Source: Phorcus lineatus
Lineage: Eukaryota; Mollusca; Gastropoda; Trochida; Trochidae
Assembly (NCBI GenBank): GCA_921293015.1
Contig: OV121092.1
Coordinates: 10,608,001 to 10,672,000, forward strand
Length of the DNA: 64,000 nt
Reading direction: 5' to 3'
A program made the translations under genes and the position numbers. The notes below the pieces were generated by a model. That model had not been told where the DNA came from and ran no database searches. It saw only the letters and a program-made list of their open reading frames with translations. Below are positions 47,963 through 60,727 of the stretch, one piece after another. Within the stretch, counting starts at the first letter, position 1, and every line of letters starts with the position of its first letter.

Positions 47963-48480
47963 GTTTGAACTGAATGCATAAATAAAAGACAATGGTAGAT
48001 AAAAAAAATTCAACACAGTTAAAAAATTTAATGCATTCTGTCTCGTGGTTTTTGTGTGAATTTTTTATGTTTTATCTTTTCATTGAGTGCAGAGGTTGAT
48101 AACTGCTAGTCTTCAAATGGACTGCCCAGAAAGAAGATAATCTTTAAGGTGCTTTACATATATCTAATTTTTTTCATGAATAACTCATTAGAACAACAAC
48201 TCTCCCATAAAAATAGGAAGGCATTTAAAGAGCCGTGAGTTGTTGGAGTCGCATGTGCCACACTTAATCAATGGAGTCATTTGATCGCGAAGTATCGACT
48301 GTTACCAAAAAGAAACCTTTTAAAGCTAAATTGTTTTGTACAGTGAAAATATGAAGGTAGAACGTCGAAATGATGATCGAAAACTGGACAGTGGCGCGCG
48401 TCAAATAGTCAAACGTAATTTTTTTAGACTTTTCTAAAACAGCCAGGAAGGCAGTTAGGAGATCATAGTGTTTGTTAGGT
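47963..48480 (-). promoter_or_regulatory. 5' flank of gene B
   Basis: Upstream sequence of gene B sharing ordered blocks with the 5' flank of gene A (42300-42600). No TATA box is evident. Any promoter lies here by position only. Confidence 0.4.
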
Positions 48481-48698
48481 TATATAACTAGTATCCATGT
48501 ATATTGGGCGTGATATCTACACCTCTGTACATTTATAAGGCTGTTTTAAGATTTTCATTGAAAACCAGTATTTGTCATATATATGTCTTTTGGACATGAA
48601 AAGTTAAGATGTTTTGATTTTATATATTACCTCATATGACATTTAGGTGCGTATCAAAGGTAAATAATATTTTATGAAAATCACGGAGTGGCTCTTTA
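48481..48698. repeat. Dispersed repeat D1, copy 2
   Basis: Second copy of the repeat at 1-203, in the same orientation. It differs by substitutions and an inserted GACATGAAAAGTTAAGAT-like stretch near 48594-48611. Both copies end ATCACGGAGTGGCTCTTTAA. Confidence 0.8.
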
Positions 48699-49658
48699 AT
48701 TCTTTAGCTAGTTTCAAGTCGTTATTTTTCTACACCAGAAGCATGAAAGTAACGACTTAAGATTTTGTTAAACGAAGTTCTGTATACGTAAAAAAAGCAA
48801 TGCATCTTTTGAGGGAGAAGCTTCACTATATTATACGTGTAGTACTGTCAGTTTTTGCCTCCAACGTTGTATAATACATATGAGTTTTATTTCATATATC
48901 GACTTATATTCATAGATACAATATTTGATGAGTATTAGTAATTGTGGTGTCAAATAACAGTTGTATGTTGTTTGTTAACGTTTTTTAAAATGTGGCTTTT
49001 GGAAGTTTGGATGTTCTAATATGCCTTTGTCTTGAAAATGTCCTTTGTGCGTAGACCTTATTATTCGCTTAGATGAGCTTTTGATTATGCATTATCTCCA
49101 TAGATTTTTCGTCTTCTTCTTGAGAAACTGAAATTTTGTAAACAGATTACATAGCAAAGCAATTTATAGAATTAGTGACACATTGACCACATTGGTCATG
49201 AACTTGAAACACTATTCAGGTATTTTTCTAAACAACAAAATATTTAGAAAGTTTAAATCTCTAACTTGAGATCGAAAGAAAAAGACAATTATCACCATTT
49301 CTAAATATTGCGTTGAAAAGAAACGAAAAAGATAGGGACTAGAAATTAAGTGCCTCCTATAGATAAACCATGCCTTAAAAGACTGAAGACTAAAATCTGA
49401 CATTGATAACATTTGCACTTTCACAATTCAAGGTTATCAGGGTAATCACTTACGGTTACGAAGTGCTCTTTAAGTGTTTAACAGCCACCGAGCTCTTTAA
49501 ACTTAAAAATGCCATGCATTAGAACCAATAAAAAAAACTCCTAAGAAAATCTTAAAACACAGTGTCTGGTCCAAATTGAAATTATTTTATGACGTCACCT
49601 AGTGGCTGCTGAAGTCCCATTTTCAGATCTAAAATAACGACTGCCAAGCGACTATACT
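48699..49658. other. Gene-free stretch
   Basis: AT-rich spacer between gene B and the satellite. One perfect TGACGTCA at 49590-49597. No gene is seen. Confidence 0.45.
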
Positions 49659-52600
49659 ACGTCCGAGGTAGTTAATACTCTATACATCCCATTGACAACA
49701 TAGTACAACTGTTCAAACGTCCGAGGTAGTTCAGACTTTATACATCCCATTGGCAACAGAGTACAGCTGTTCAAACGTCCGAGGTAGTTAAGACTTTATA
49801 CATCCCATTGACAACATAGTATAACTGTTCAAACGTCCGAGGTAGTTCAGACTTTATACATCCCATTGACAACATAGTACAACTGTTCAAACGTCCGAGG
49901 TAGTTAAGACTTTATACATCCCATTGGCAACATAGTACAACTGTTCATACGTTCGAGGTAGTTCAGACTTTATACATCCCATTGACAACATAGTACAAAT
50001 GTTCAAACGTCCGAGGTAGTTCAGACTTTATACATCCCATTGGCAACATAGTACAACTGTTCATACGTTCGAGGTAGTTCACACTTTATACATCCCATTG
50101 GCAACATAGTACAACTGTTCAAACGTCCGAGGTAGTTAAGACTTTATACATCCCATTGGCAACATAGTACAACTGTTCAAACGTCCGAGGTAGTTAAGAC
50201 TTCATACATCCCATTGACAACATAGTACAACTGTTCAAACGTCCGAGGTAGTTAAGACTTTATACATCCCATTGACAACATAGTACAACTGTTCAAACGT
50301 CCGAGGTAGTTAAGACTTTATACATCCCATTGACAACAAGGTACAACTGTCCAAACGTCCGAGGTAGTTCAGACTTTATACATCCCATTGACAACATAGT
50401 ACAAATGTTCAAACGTCCGAGGTAGTTAAGACTTTATACATCCCATTGACAACATAGTACAACTGTTCAAACGTCCGAGGTAGTTAAGACTTTATACATC
50501 CCATTGACAACATAGTATAACTGTTCAAACGTCCGAGGTAGTTCAGACTTTATACATCCCATTGACAACATAGTACAACTGTTCAAACGTCCGAGGTAGT
50601 TAAGACTTTATACATCCCATTGGCAACATAGTACAACTGTTCATACGTTCGAGGTAGTTCAGACTTTATACATCCCATTGACAACATAGTACAAATGTTC
50701 AAACGTCCGAGGTAGTTAAGACTTTATACATCCCATTGGCAACATAGTACAACTGTTCATACGTTCGAGGTAGTTCAGACTTTATACATCCCATTGGCAA
50801 CATAGTACAACTGTTCAAACGTCCGAGGTAGTTAAGACTTTATACATCCCATTGGCAACATAGTACAACTGTTCAAACGTCCGAGGTAGTTAAGACTTCA
50901 TACATCCCATTGACAACATAGTACAACTGTTCAAACGTCCGAGGTAGTTAAGACTTTATACATCCCATTGGCAACATAGTACAACTGTTCAAACGTCCGA
51001 GGTAGTTAAGACTTTATACATCCCATTGGCAACATAGTACAACTGTTCAAACGTCCGAGGTAGTTAAGACTTCATACATCCCATTGACAACATAGTACAA
51101 CTGTTCAAACGTCCGAGGTAGTTAAGACTTTATACATCCCATTGGCAACATAGTACAACTGTTCAAACGTCCGAGGTAGTTCAGACTTCATACATCCCAT
51201 TGACAACAGAGTACAACTGTTCAAACGTCCGAGGTAGTTCAGACTTTATACATCCCATTGGCAACATAGTACAACTGTTCAAACGTCCGAGGTAGTTCAG
51301 ACTTCATACATCCCATTGACAACATAGTACAACTGTTCAAACGTCCGAGGTAGTTCAGACTTTATACATCCCATTGGCAACATAGTACAACTGTTCAAAC
51401 GTCCGAGGTAGTTAAGACTTTATACATCCCATTGGCAACATAGTACAACTGTTCAAACGTCCGAGGTAGTTAAGACTTTATACATCCCATTGGCAACATA
51501 GTACAACTGTTCAAACGTCCGAGGTAGTTCAGACTTCATACATCCCATTGGCAACATAGTACAACTGTTCAAACGTCCGAGGTAGTTAAGACTTCATACA
51601 TCCCATTGGCAACATAGTACAACTGTTCAAACGTCCGAGGTAGTTCAGACTTCATACATCCCATTGACAACAGAGTACAACTGTTCAAACGTCCGAGGTA
51701 GTTCAGACTTTATACATCCCATTGGCAACAAGGTACAACTGTCCAAACGTCCGAGGTAGTTAAGACTTTATACATCCCATTGACAACATAGTACAACTGT
51801 TCAAACGTCCGAGGTAGTTAAGACTTTATACATCCCATTGGCAACATAGTACAACTGTTCAAACGTCCGAGGTAGTTCAGACTTTATGCATCCCATTGAC
51901 AACATAGTACAACTGTCCATAAGTTCCAGGTAGTTCACACTTTATACATCCCATTGACAACATAGTACAACTGTCCATACGTTCCAGGTAGTTCAGACTT
52001 TATACATCCCATTGGCAACATAGTACAACTGTTCAAACGTTCCAGGTAGTTCAGACTTTATACATCCCATTGGCAACATAGTACAACTGTCCATACGTTC
52101 CAGGTAGTTCACACTTTATACATCCCATTGACAACATAGTACAACTGTCCATACGTTCCAGGTAGTTCACACTTTATACATCCCATTGACAACATAGTAC
52201 AACTGTCCATACGTTCCAGGTAGTTCACACTTTATACATCCCATTGACAACATAGTACAACTGTCCATACGTTCCAGGTAGTTCACACTTTATACATCCC
52301 ATTGACAACATAGTACAACTGTCCATACGTTCCAGGTAGTTCACACTTTATACATCCCATTGACAACATAGTACAACTGTCCATACGTTCCAGGTAGTTC
52401 ACACTTTATACATCCCATTGACAACATAGTACAACTGTCCATACGTTCCAGGTAGTTAACACTTTATACATCCCATTGACAACATAGTACAACTGTCCAT
52501 ACGTTCCAGGTAGTTAAGACTCAATACATCTCATTGACAACATAGTACAACTGTCCATACGTTCCAGGTAGTTCAGACTTTATACATCCCATTGACAACA

Positions 52601-54386
52601 TAGTACAACTGTCCATACGTTCCAGGTAGTTAAGACTCAATACATCTCATTGACAACATAGTACAACTGTCCATACGTTCCAGGTAGTTAACACTTTATA
52701 CATCCCATTGACAACATAGTACAACTGTCCATACGTTCCAGGTAGTTAAGACTCAATACATCTCATTGACAACATAGTACAACTGTCCATACGTTCCAGG
52801 TAGTTAACACTTTATACATCCCATTGACAACATAGTACAACTGTCCATACGTTCCAGGTAGTTAAGACTCAATACATCCCATTGACAACATAGTACAACT
52901 GTCCATACGTTCCAGGTAGTTAACACTTTATACATCTCATTGACAACATAGTACAACTGTCCATACGTTCCAGGTAGTTAACACTTTATACATCCCATTG
53001 ACAACATAGTACAACTGTCCATACGTTCCAGGTAGTTAACACTTTATACATCCCATTGACAACATAGTACAACTGTCCATACGTTCCAGGTAGTTAACAC
53101 TTTATACATCCCATTGACAACATAGTACAACTGTCCATACGTTCCAGGTAGTTAACACTTTATACATCCCATTGACAACATAGTACAACTGTCCATACGT
53201 TCCAGGTAGTTCACACTTTATACATCCCATTGACAACATAGTACAACTGTCCATACGTTCCAGGTAGTTAACACTTTATACATCTCATTGACAACATAGT
53301 ACAACTGTCCATACGTTCCAGGTAGTTAACACTTTATACATCCCATTGACAACATAGTACAACTGTCCATACGTTCCAGGTAGTTAAGACTCAATACATC
53401 TCATTGACAACATAGTACAACTGTCCATACGTTCCAGGTAGTTAACACTTTATACATCTCATTGACAACATAGTACAACTGTCCATACGTTCCAGGTAGT
53501 TAACACTTTATACATCCCATTGACAACATAGTACAACTGTCCATACGTTCCAGGTAGTTAACACTTTATACATCCCATTGACAACATAGTACAACTGTCC
53601 ATACGTTCCAGGTAGTTAACACTTTATACATCCCATTGACAACATAGTACAACTGTCCATACGTTCCAGGTAGTTAACACTTTATACATCCCATTGACAA
53701 CATAGTACAACTGTCCATACGTTCCAGGTAGTTCACACTTTATACATCCCATTGACAACATAGTACAACTGTCCATACGTTCCAGGTAGTTAACACTTTA
53801 TACATCTCATTGACAACATAGTACAACTGTCCATACGTTCCAGGTAGTTAACACTTTATACATCCCATTGACAACATAGTACAACTGTCCATACGTTCCA
53901 GGTAGTTAAGACTCAATACATCTCATTGACAACATAGTACAACTGTCCATACGTTCCAGGTAGTTAACACTTTATACATCCCATTGACAACATAGTACAA
54001 CTGTCCATACGTTCCAGGTAGTTAACACTTTATACATCTCATTGACAACATAGTACAACTGTCCATACGTTCCAGGTAGTTAACACTTTATACATCCCAT
54101 TGACAACATAGTACAACTGTCCATACGTTCCAGGTAGTTAAGACTCAATACATCTCATTGACAACATAGTACAACTGTCCATACGTTCCAGGTAGTTAAC
54201 ACTTTATACATCCCATTGACAACATAGTACAACTGTCCATACGTTCCAGGTAGTTAAGACTCAATACATCCCATTGACAACATAGTACAACTGTCCATAC
54301 GTTCCAGGTAGTTAAGACTCAATACATCCCATTGACAACATAGTACAACTGTCCAGGTAGTTAAGACTCTATACATCTCATTGGCA
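49659..54386. repeat. Satellite array, 58-bp unit, ~81 copies
   Basis: Head-to-tail 58-bp units sharing TTTATACATCCCATTGACAA and CATAGTACAACTGT. Two subfamilies occupy separate blocks. Type A (49659 to about 51890) has TTCAAACGTCCGAGGTAGTT; type B (about 51905 to 54350) has CCATACGTTCCAGGTAGTT. Hybrid units lie at the boundary (51905-52060). Period checked directly: GTCCGAGG at 49661 and 49719. Each block also shows a longer period (696 bp in A, 522 bp in B). No ORF spans it, and there are no unique spacers, so it is not a CRISPR. It separates gene B from gene C. Confidence 0.97.
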
Positions 54387-56310
54387 ATCATGACCAACAC
54401 TTCAGTTGTTAGAAGTTAGTTTAACCTTTAAGCATTCTAATTAAGTTAGATCAACAGTTTGTTAATATCATGTATTACTTTTGATTTAACATTGACACTA
54501 ATAATTGGTGTCCCGATAAACTTCGACATTTTAAAAAACATAGTTATGCCATTTGGCAGCGCATGGAGTTTACCTTAATAAACTTATTGTTGAGATGTAT
54601 GTGTAGATTTTCATTATTAATTTGCAAATGCTTTTTTTATAGTTTCTATGTCAATGACTACATTATCCAATTAAATTCATATCACGAATAATAATCATGT
54701 TTTTAGTGTAAAAAACCTGCCTACCTAACTTCAATACTTATTAAAAATGCTAATGAAATAATACACTTCGGAGAAATTACTGTGAACTTGAAAAACATTT
54801 CAAGCGATATCTTTATTTCTATTTAATATTAGAGACTATAGAGAAAATATTGTTTATTCATAAAACAAATGTGATTCCATACAACCAAAAGACCATCACG
54901 TTGTGTTTAAGTTATAAAACACCATGATTTATTTAAATGCGTTTGCTGAAAACTGTTGTTAAGATTTCTTTATGTCCACACTATCTTCTCTGATAGCTGT
55001 ACCTGCTGAAGACGCCAAACGCGATTGGTTGAATTGAAGCCCCGTCTTTTGCTCATGACCTCCGTAAGATCGACTTTCATTCATTAAGACTGACATTTTT
55101 CAAAAACATTTATAAATAATCAATGATCTCTAATAAAGAATACAATAGTTAAAACTATGACAACGTGTTCTGTCTTCATTAGAATTTTTCAGGATATGTG
55201 ATATCCGATGACCTTGATAACACATTGATTATTTTGCACAACGTACATACTACCTGTCAGCTTATGAATACAATAACTCTCTGAAAGCCCCCTTTAACAA
55301 TTGATAATCCTTCATAAGGAAATACATCCTATGTTTATTTTTTACACGATGAGCTACAGACGCAATGGCTGATTTATTTTCTTTCAGTATGAACATGTAC
55401 AGAATCCGCACATATAAACATCTGTAATTTTGATTCTTCTGTTTTAGGGCTGATTTTCGCGTATGTAATCAAGCCTTTGATTGGAATAAGAAGAGCTATA
55501 CATTAAAATAGATATATGTAATGGATTGAAAAAGATTATTTTGGAAAACATGGCCTTTCAGAGTATTTGTTTACACCTCCGTCAGGTAAAACGTGAAAAA
55601 TAAAAAAAATACTTGCTTTGTGCAATGGATCATAATTTGGCATGGAATGTTGGTAAGGTTCTCCTAGTCCTCAAGGTGGTATGTATACGTTCAAAACTTG
55701 CTGAAACCATCCTGCGTCAATGAATGGTGACAACATCTCAACATACACACGGAAGTTATTTTCTGATCTATCACATGTCTTGCACTTAGCAATTTCACTA
55801 AGTCCATCTCGAAAACGTTTTGATATACTTTGTTTTAAGTCTAACAAAACTAGAAAATCGTTTAAATCATCTAGTATTTAAGTTCTTAAAAACAATATAA
55901 AAGTTTAATAAAATCTTTTAGGTAAGAAATACAACAGCCATTTGTCTGTACTCATAATCTGTACATATAACAATCTACACATGTAATCTTTGGAGCAAAT
56001 AACATTTTTTAGGTAATAAGGTAATTTGATGAGAATGTTTATTTCAATTATTATTTGTCCATAAATTATGTGTATAGATTGTAATCTTTCTCATTTCATG
56101 CTCTGTTGGGAAAAATGTAATTAGAAATACCTTATTATTTTCATTTTTAAAGAATCTTTTTTTATTCCATTTCAAGCATCTTGTACATTATACATTGGTA
56201 TATATGGCGTGGCAGTTAACATCTGTGTAAGTGGACTATGAATACATACTATAGAAAAACCTTATTGGTAATAACTTGTCTTCTTTCATATCTTGCATAC
56301 CTAGCTGTTA
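54387..56310. other. Spacer and 3' flank of gene C
   Basis: AT-rich sequence without a recognised gene. A minus-strand AATAAA at 56166-56161, about 150 bp after the stop of gene C, is a good poly(A) candidate. Confidence 0.45.
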
Positions 56311-56311
56311 C

Positions 56312-58980
56312 CTATTCAAAAAGCGTCATCTCAGGTGAAACAAGTTCAGAGAGGTATAAATCACGGGTATAGTTATGAACCCTGTAGGTGAATAACGAAC
56401 CCATGAGAGATACGAGAACAGATTCATCCAAACTGATCATTCGGTGAACGTTATGCTCCAACTTGAACATCCTTGTGCTTTTACCCATTGAAACACTGTG
56501 CATCACTTTTCTGTCGATGAGGAATAGAGTATTCAACAACACATTATAACAGATTACAGGGTTATGAACCTTCATTTTAACAGTGATATTTGCTCCTGTG
56601 TATGTCATTTGAAGCACTCTTCTAGACTTGACAGCAAAGATAAGTTTATCTAATGGGTGCAAGGTAAATGATACTACTGGATGGCGTCCTGAATAGATAA
56701 AGGTAAAGTTCTCACCACCAGCGTCCATTCTGGCAATGCCATGTGTGTTTATGTTCTTGTTCTTCACTGAAATGAAAACGAGGTTCGCATGTTGGTCCGT
56801 GTCTAACCCCAAGCAGTGAGTGTTGTTCCTTATGATGACCTTTGACCTCCCATCATATAGATATATTCTGTATGGCTCGTGGGTTGCAAAAATCACTGTC
56901 TTGGATGAAAACACATAGGTGAGTGCTCTCAAGTTTCTGATGCCATAGATAGGAAGTCTCGTCAAGGTCTCGTTCTGGTATTTGTGCAGCTTGCACCCTC
57001 TTGAAGAACAGGCAGAGAAAAGCACCGATCTTGGACGATGTTCTGTGCTTCCTTCATCTCCTATTGTTAGATAAACACAGGTATATTCATATGATTAAAG
57101 AAAAGGGGGAAAGTATAGTCTTTCTATAACTCATGAATATGTCTATTGGAATTATGGAAATGGATTAATCTTAATCACACAAAAAAGAGAAGTAATTGAC
57201 ACAGACAGAAACTTCTCGATACCATTTGCTACATTTTACCCTTCCTATATTTGTAGAAAAATTGCAATAAGTTTTACAAATTTGCATGACTGATCTTGCC
57301 AATCTGCATCCCAAATCATACAGAATGATTTTTTATAATGTTTTATACACATCATTTTACCCTTCCTATATTTGTAGAAAAATTGCAATAAGTTTTACAA
57401 ATTTGCATGACTGATCTTGCCAATCTGCATCCCAAATCATACAGAATGATTTTTTATAATGTTTGATACACATCATTTTACCCTTCCTATATTTGTAGAA
57501 AAATTGCAATAAGTTTTACAAATTTGCATGACTGATCTTGCCAATCTGCATCCCAATTCATACAGAATGATTTTTTATAATGTTTTATAGCCTCTAGTAA
57601 CAAGACAAGGGCAAAATTTTAGAATAATAAAATCATAACCCGATAACCAGATTAACCATAACCTCTAAAATAAAAAAAATTACTTTGAACAAATCAAATT
57701 ATTCGAAAAAAATTAAAATAAATCGCTTTCCATTCAGTACTGCTCTTTTTCTTAATAGGAAGACATCTTGTGCAAAATTCAAAGAATTAGAAGATATCAA
57801 ATTAGTTACCAAGATCAGCGTTATGTGCACTGGATTTCTGCATCTGAAATAGGAAGATATAGATAGCTCATTATTACTGCCACGGGTCAGTGAATGTGAA
57901 TCATATGTTTCATCTGATATTTCTTAGACTTTGACAGTTGATTGAAGGTTGTGGATATACACTGGAAAGCTAGACCTCATCAAACTTAATTTTGTTAGAG
58001 AACAATCTCAGCATATCGGTTTGCTATTGTTGAATCTTTGGTAAGTAATGTGGCCTTTTTTCTACCAACTTTTTAGTGCAGAGTTTGAACTCCAAAGGGG
58101 ATCATGCAAAAGACAAATATCTGGAAGTTAATCTGTTATACACAATAATGTAAAGTAGACGCTTGAAAGGCTAAAGCTAGCCTAGAATATTAGAAACTCA
58201 TTCCGTGTTTTTCATGAACAAAGCATTTAGATTTACTCCATTCCAGATATCTAAAATTTAACATTTTCATGCAAAAATACCGTAAATGCTGCTACAAATA
58301 TATATAATCTTACATATTCAGGCTCAAATACCTTAATGTTGATACAAATATCTAAAATTTACCATTTTCATACCCAAATACCCCATTGCTGATACAAATA
58401 TCTATAAACATTACATATCCATGCCCAAGTACCTTAATGCTGATTTAAATATCTAAAATCTTACATATCAATGACGTAAAGAAAAATGTTTTCAATGAAA
58501 ACTGAACATACAGCTGTATGCATGAAACAAGTTGAAATCACGCATCCTGTTTAAATGAATATTAGTTCAATGACATTTTTCAAAATGACTAATTACATTG
58601 ATCATTTCATGTAAATACGAGGCCATATGTAAAGCTACAGCATGAATATGTATATAATAAAATAGCTCTAAAACAATGCCAATACATGAGTATGACACAT
58701 GTTAAATTCAACCCACCATATTTCCCGTATGCTGCCTTGACAGATTGCCTTTAATGTCGCTAAAGTTGAAACTACATTCAGTATATAAGTCTCTAGAATC
58801 ATTCAGGCGGCAGTAAGAGGCGCACTTGAGAACTCCAGATGAACTTCTATCAGTTAGGTGGGTGTTGCTTGTGAGTGAACCATTCTCCACGCGGAGGTAG
58901 AAGCTAGTCTGCATTCCATTAATGATAATTAACGAAGAACGCAGAAAAAAGAACAAGAGAATCTCTTTTATGAACCCCAT
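56312..58980 (-). CDS. Gene C: secreted PAN/apple-like plus YWTD-like propeller protein
   Basis: Exons 58980-58717, 57843-57810 and 57060-56312, GT/AG, phases 0 and 1, joining into 348 codons plus stop, the same architecture as genes A and B. Exon 1: signal peptide (EILLFFFLRSSLIII) and a PAN/apple-like module, VLKCASYCRL. Its second half has diverged: the cysteine/histidine-rich NTECRVNISHPTSD block of A and B is replaced by YTECSFNFSDIKGN. Exon 2: 11-codon linker. Exon 3: YWTD-like propeller repeats nearly identical to gene B (KTVIFATHEPYRIYLYDGRS, KLIFAVKSRRVLQMTYTG), ending SPEMTLFE. Intron 2 carries a three-copy 121-bp repeat. Introns 1 and 2 keep blocks homologous to those of gene B. 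It is divergent to the broken copy at 59.6-60.2 kb. Probably secreted; function unknown. Confidence 0.84.
57230..57595. repeat. 121-bp tandem repeat x3, intron 2 of gene C
   Basis: ATTTTACCCTTCCTATATTT recurs at 57233, 57354 and 57475, giving an exact 121-bp period. The copies differ at only a few bases (GTTTTATAC/GTTTGATAC, CCCAAATC/CCCAATTC), so the triplication is recent. The unit starts in sequence that also exists once in intron 2 of gene B (about 46015-46040). Confidence 0.95.
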
Positions 58981-59590
58981 ATTTGAACTGATATATGAAT
59001 CAATAGTTTGTAAGAAAAAACCTCAAAAACAAATAAAACATTTATTAACGCTGATATGTGTGTTACCTATGAATTATTCATTTACTATGGTTCCAGTTAG
59101 TGTAGAACTATCTTTACATTGGTATACCCGGGTCAATATATTACTGACTAGTCGCAAAATTATGCTTTCCTCAGATCAGCCAAGGTGTTAATCGGCAGTT
59201 CATATAGTCTTATGTCTGAAAGAAGTCGTGGAGGCTGATCAAAATCGATCGTGATCCGAGGAATAAAAGTTTCAAAATATACTGACTACAGTGATACGAA
59301 GTCGTTCAATTGGGGTTGTCTTCTCCAAAGGGCTTTATGTGATACGGCTTTCTATCATTACAGAATATCGAGTCATGAAAAATGATGATTAACACTATAA
59401 AGTAAAGATATATTGGATACATTTATTGTCAGCAATGACAAATTCGAACAAAAACTAATGCTCAAAGAAATAATACATGCAGGGTGTTTGACAAAGCTTT
59501 TACAATGAAAGAAAAATATAAATGGAAGAAATTTGTTTGGTAGCAAAAAAAGTATTAAATTCCTAAGCATACGTTCAAAATTCAATTCCA
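58981..59590. other. Interval between gene C and the inverted broken copy
   Basis: Head-to-head spacer. I could not find an exon 1 (signal peptide plus PAN module) or an exon 2 for the plus-strand copy here. The open frame at 58922-59191 is not PAN-like. Confidence 0.4.
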
Positions 59591-59596
59591 TACCAA

Positions 59597-60222
59597 GTTG
59601 AAAGCTCCGTCATCGCTGCTAATTGTCCCGTGTTCGAAAAAAACCCCAAAGGATATTGGTTCTTAGAAATGGTTCCCTTCTCATAATTTAATCTGACGGC
59701 TACTGTTTCTGCAATAGCATGTGTGTTTTCGACCAAGGCAATACTCATATCAACTCCCTATCCGCGTCGCCTTCTTTAATTTGATCACGGTTTCAAGAAC
59801 GGAGTCATTTTCAAGGGCAACATTGTGTGAAGCAATGTTATTAAAGATGAAATGTCAAACTTCATTACCATGGTAATAAGGAAATGTCTTCTTACAAGCT
59901 AAATAAAGTAGCTCCATGGAGACAACTTTGGAATTTTATATCGAAGAAAGTCCATATACAAGATATTGCAATCAATCCCACATCGAAAATGATATATGCA
60001 ATATTTGACCATAGCATTTCAGATAATGGATTACAAGTCACTTTGGCCGTTAGAGGTGTAGATGGTTGGATTATTTACATCAAACAAAATTAGATATCCT
60101 GTTTTTGTTGGACGCAAGGAAAGGATGGTTGCCTTCAAGTACAAAAGGGATGTTCAAGATGTCGTAAGCTATGGTGAATTGTTGTTGGTTACCTTTAACG
60201 ATTTCAACATCATAGCCAGTTG
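59597..60222 (+). pseudogene. Broken inverted copy of the PAN/propeller family (exon 3 only)
   Basis: Plus-strand segments in three frame blocks follow the order of exon 3 of genes A-C. (1) About 59600-59825: SSVIAANCP, then IACVFSTKAILISTPYPRRL, aligning with the SVLFSAC and LTYVFSSKTVIFATHEPYRI regions, with in-frame stops at 59684 and after RRLL. (2) 59851-60092 in another frame: INPTSKMIYAIFDH, like HPLDKLIFAVKSR. (3) 60077-60220 in the first frame: RKERMVAFKYKRDVQDVVSY, then GELLLVTF, like STRMFKFKHNVHRMISLDES and SYGESVLLSF of gene A. Stops and frame changes show it is not an intact gene. It is highly diverged, so an old event. No exon 1 was found. Confidence 0.68.
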
Positions 60223-60224
60223 AA

Positions 60225-60725
60225 AGTAACAAGACGAACAAATATGCTCAAACCAAAAGTCATAGTCCATTTGTTTGTGATGGTACCATATGCAGTGTAC
60301 ATCAATAAAGAATCTCATTGAAATCAAATCGGACCTTTCACTACTACCTCGCTTCGTTTCTGATCTCAATGCTTTCAGTTTGAGTTAAACTGCACTTCAG
60401 CAAATGAGCGGTGAAAGCAATCGGTACGATGATAATATAGCTAGATTCTGCAGTTTTTGAATATTTTTAGAGGGTGAAACGTCACATACAAGGTCACCTG
60501 ACATGCCCCTATCGAGCATTATTCAGAATAGAAACGAGGTACGAGTTATAGGATTTATATGATTTTATGGCGATAGTATATTATAAGTTACCATGTGTCC
60601 AGGGTTATTATGGTACATACCGCACGTGACCAGTTTTGGCCAATAGGTAGCCGATATTGCTGTGCAAGTCGAGATAAAACATCTTATGAATAGCCTCAGT
60701 CAATGTATTCGTTTGTTATAACACT
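60225..60725. other. Gene-free stretch
   Basis: No gene or repeat is recognised between the broken copy and the 20-bp minisatellite. Confidence 0.4.
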
Positions 60726-60727
60726 TA

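Noticed and set aside
49659..54386. CRISPR array, because of regularly spaced direct repeats
   Set aside because: The repeats are contiguous 58-bp units with no unique spacers, there are no cas genes, and the DNA is animal. The same applies to the 29-bp and 40-bp arrays.
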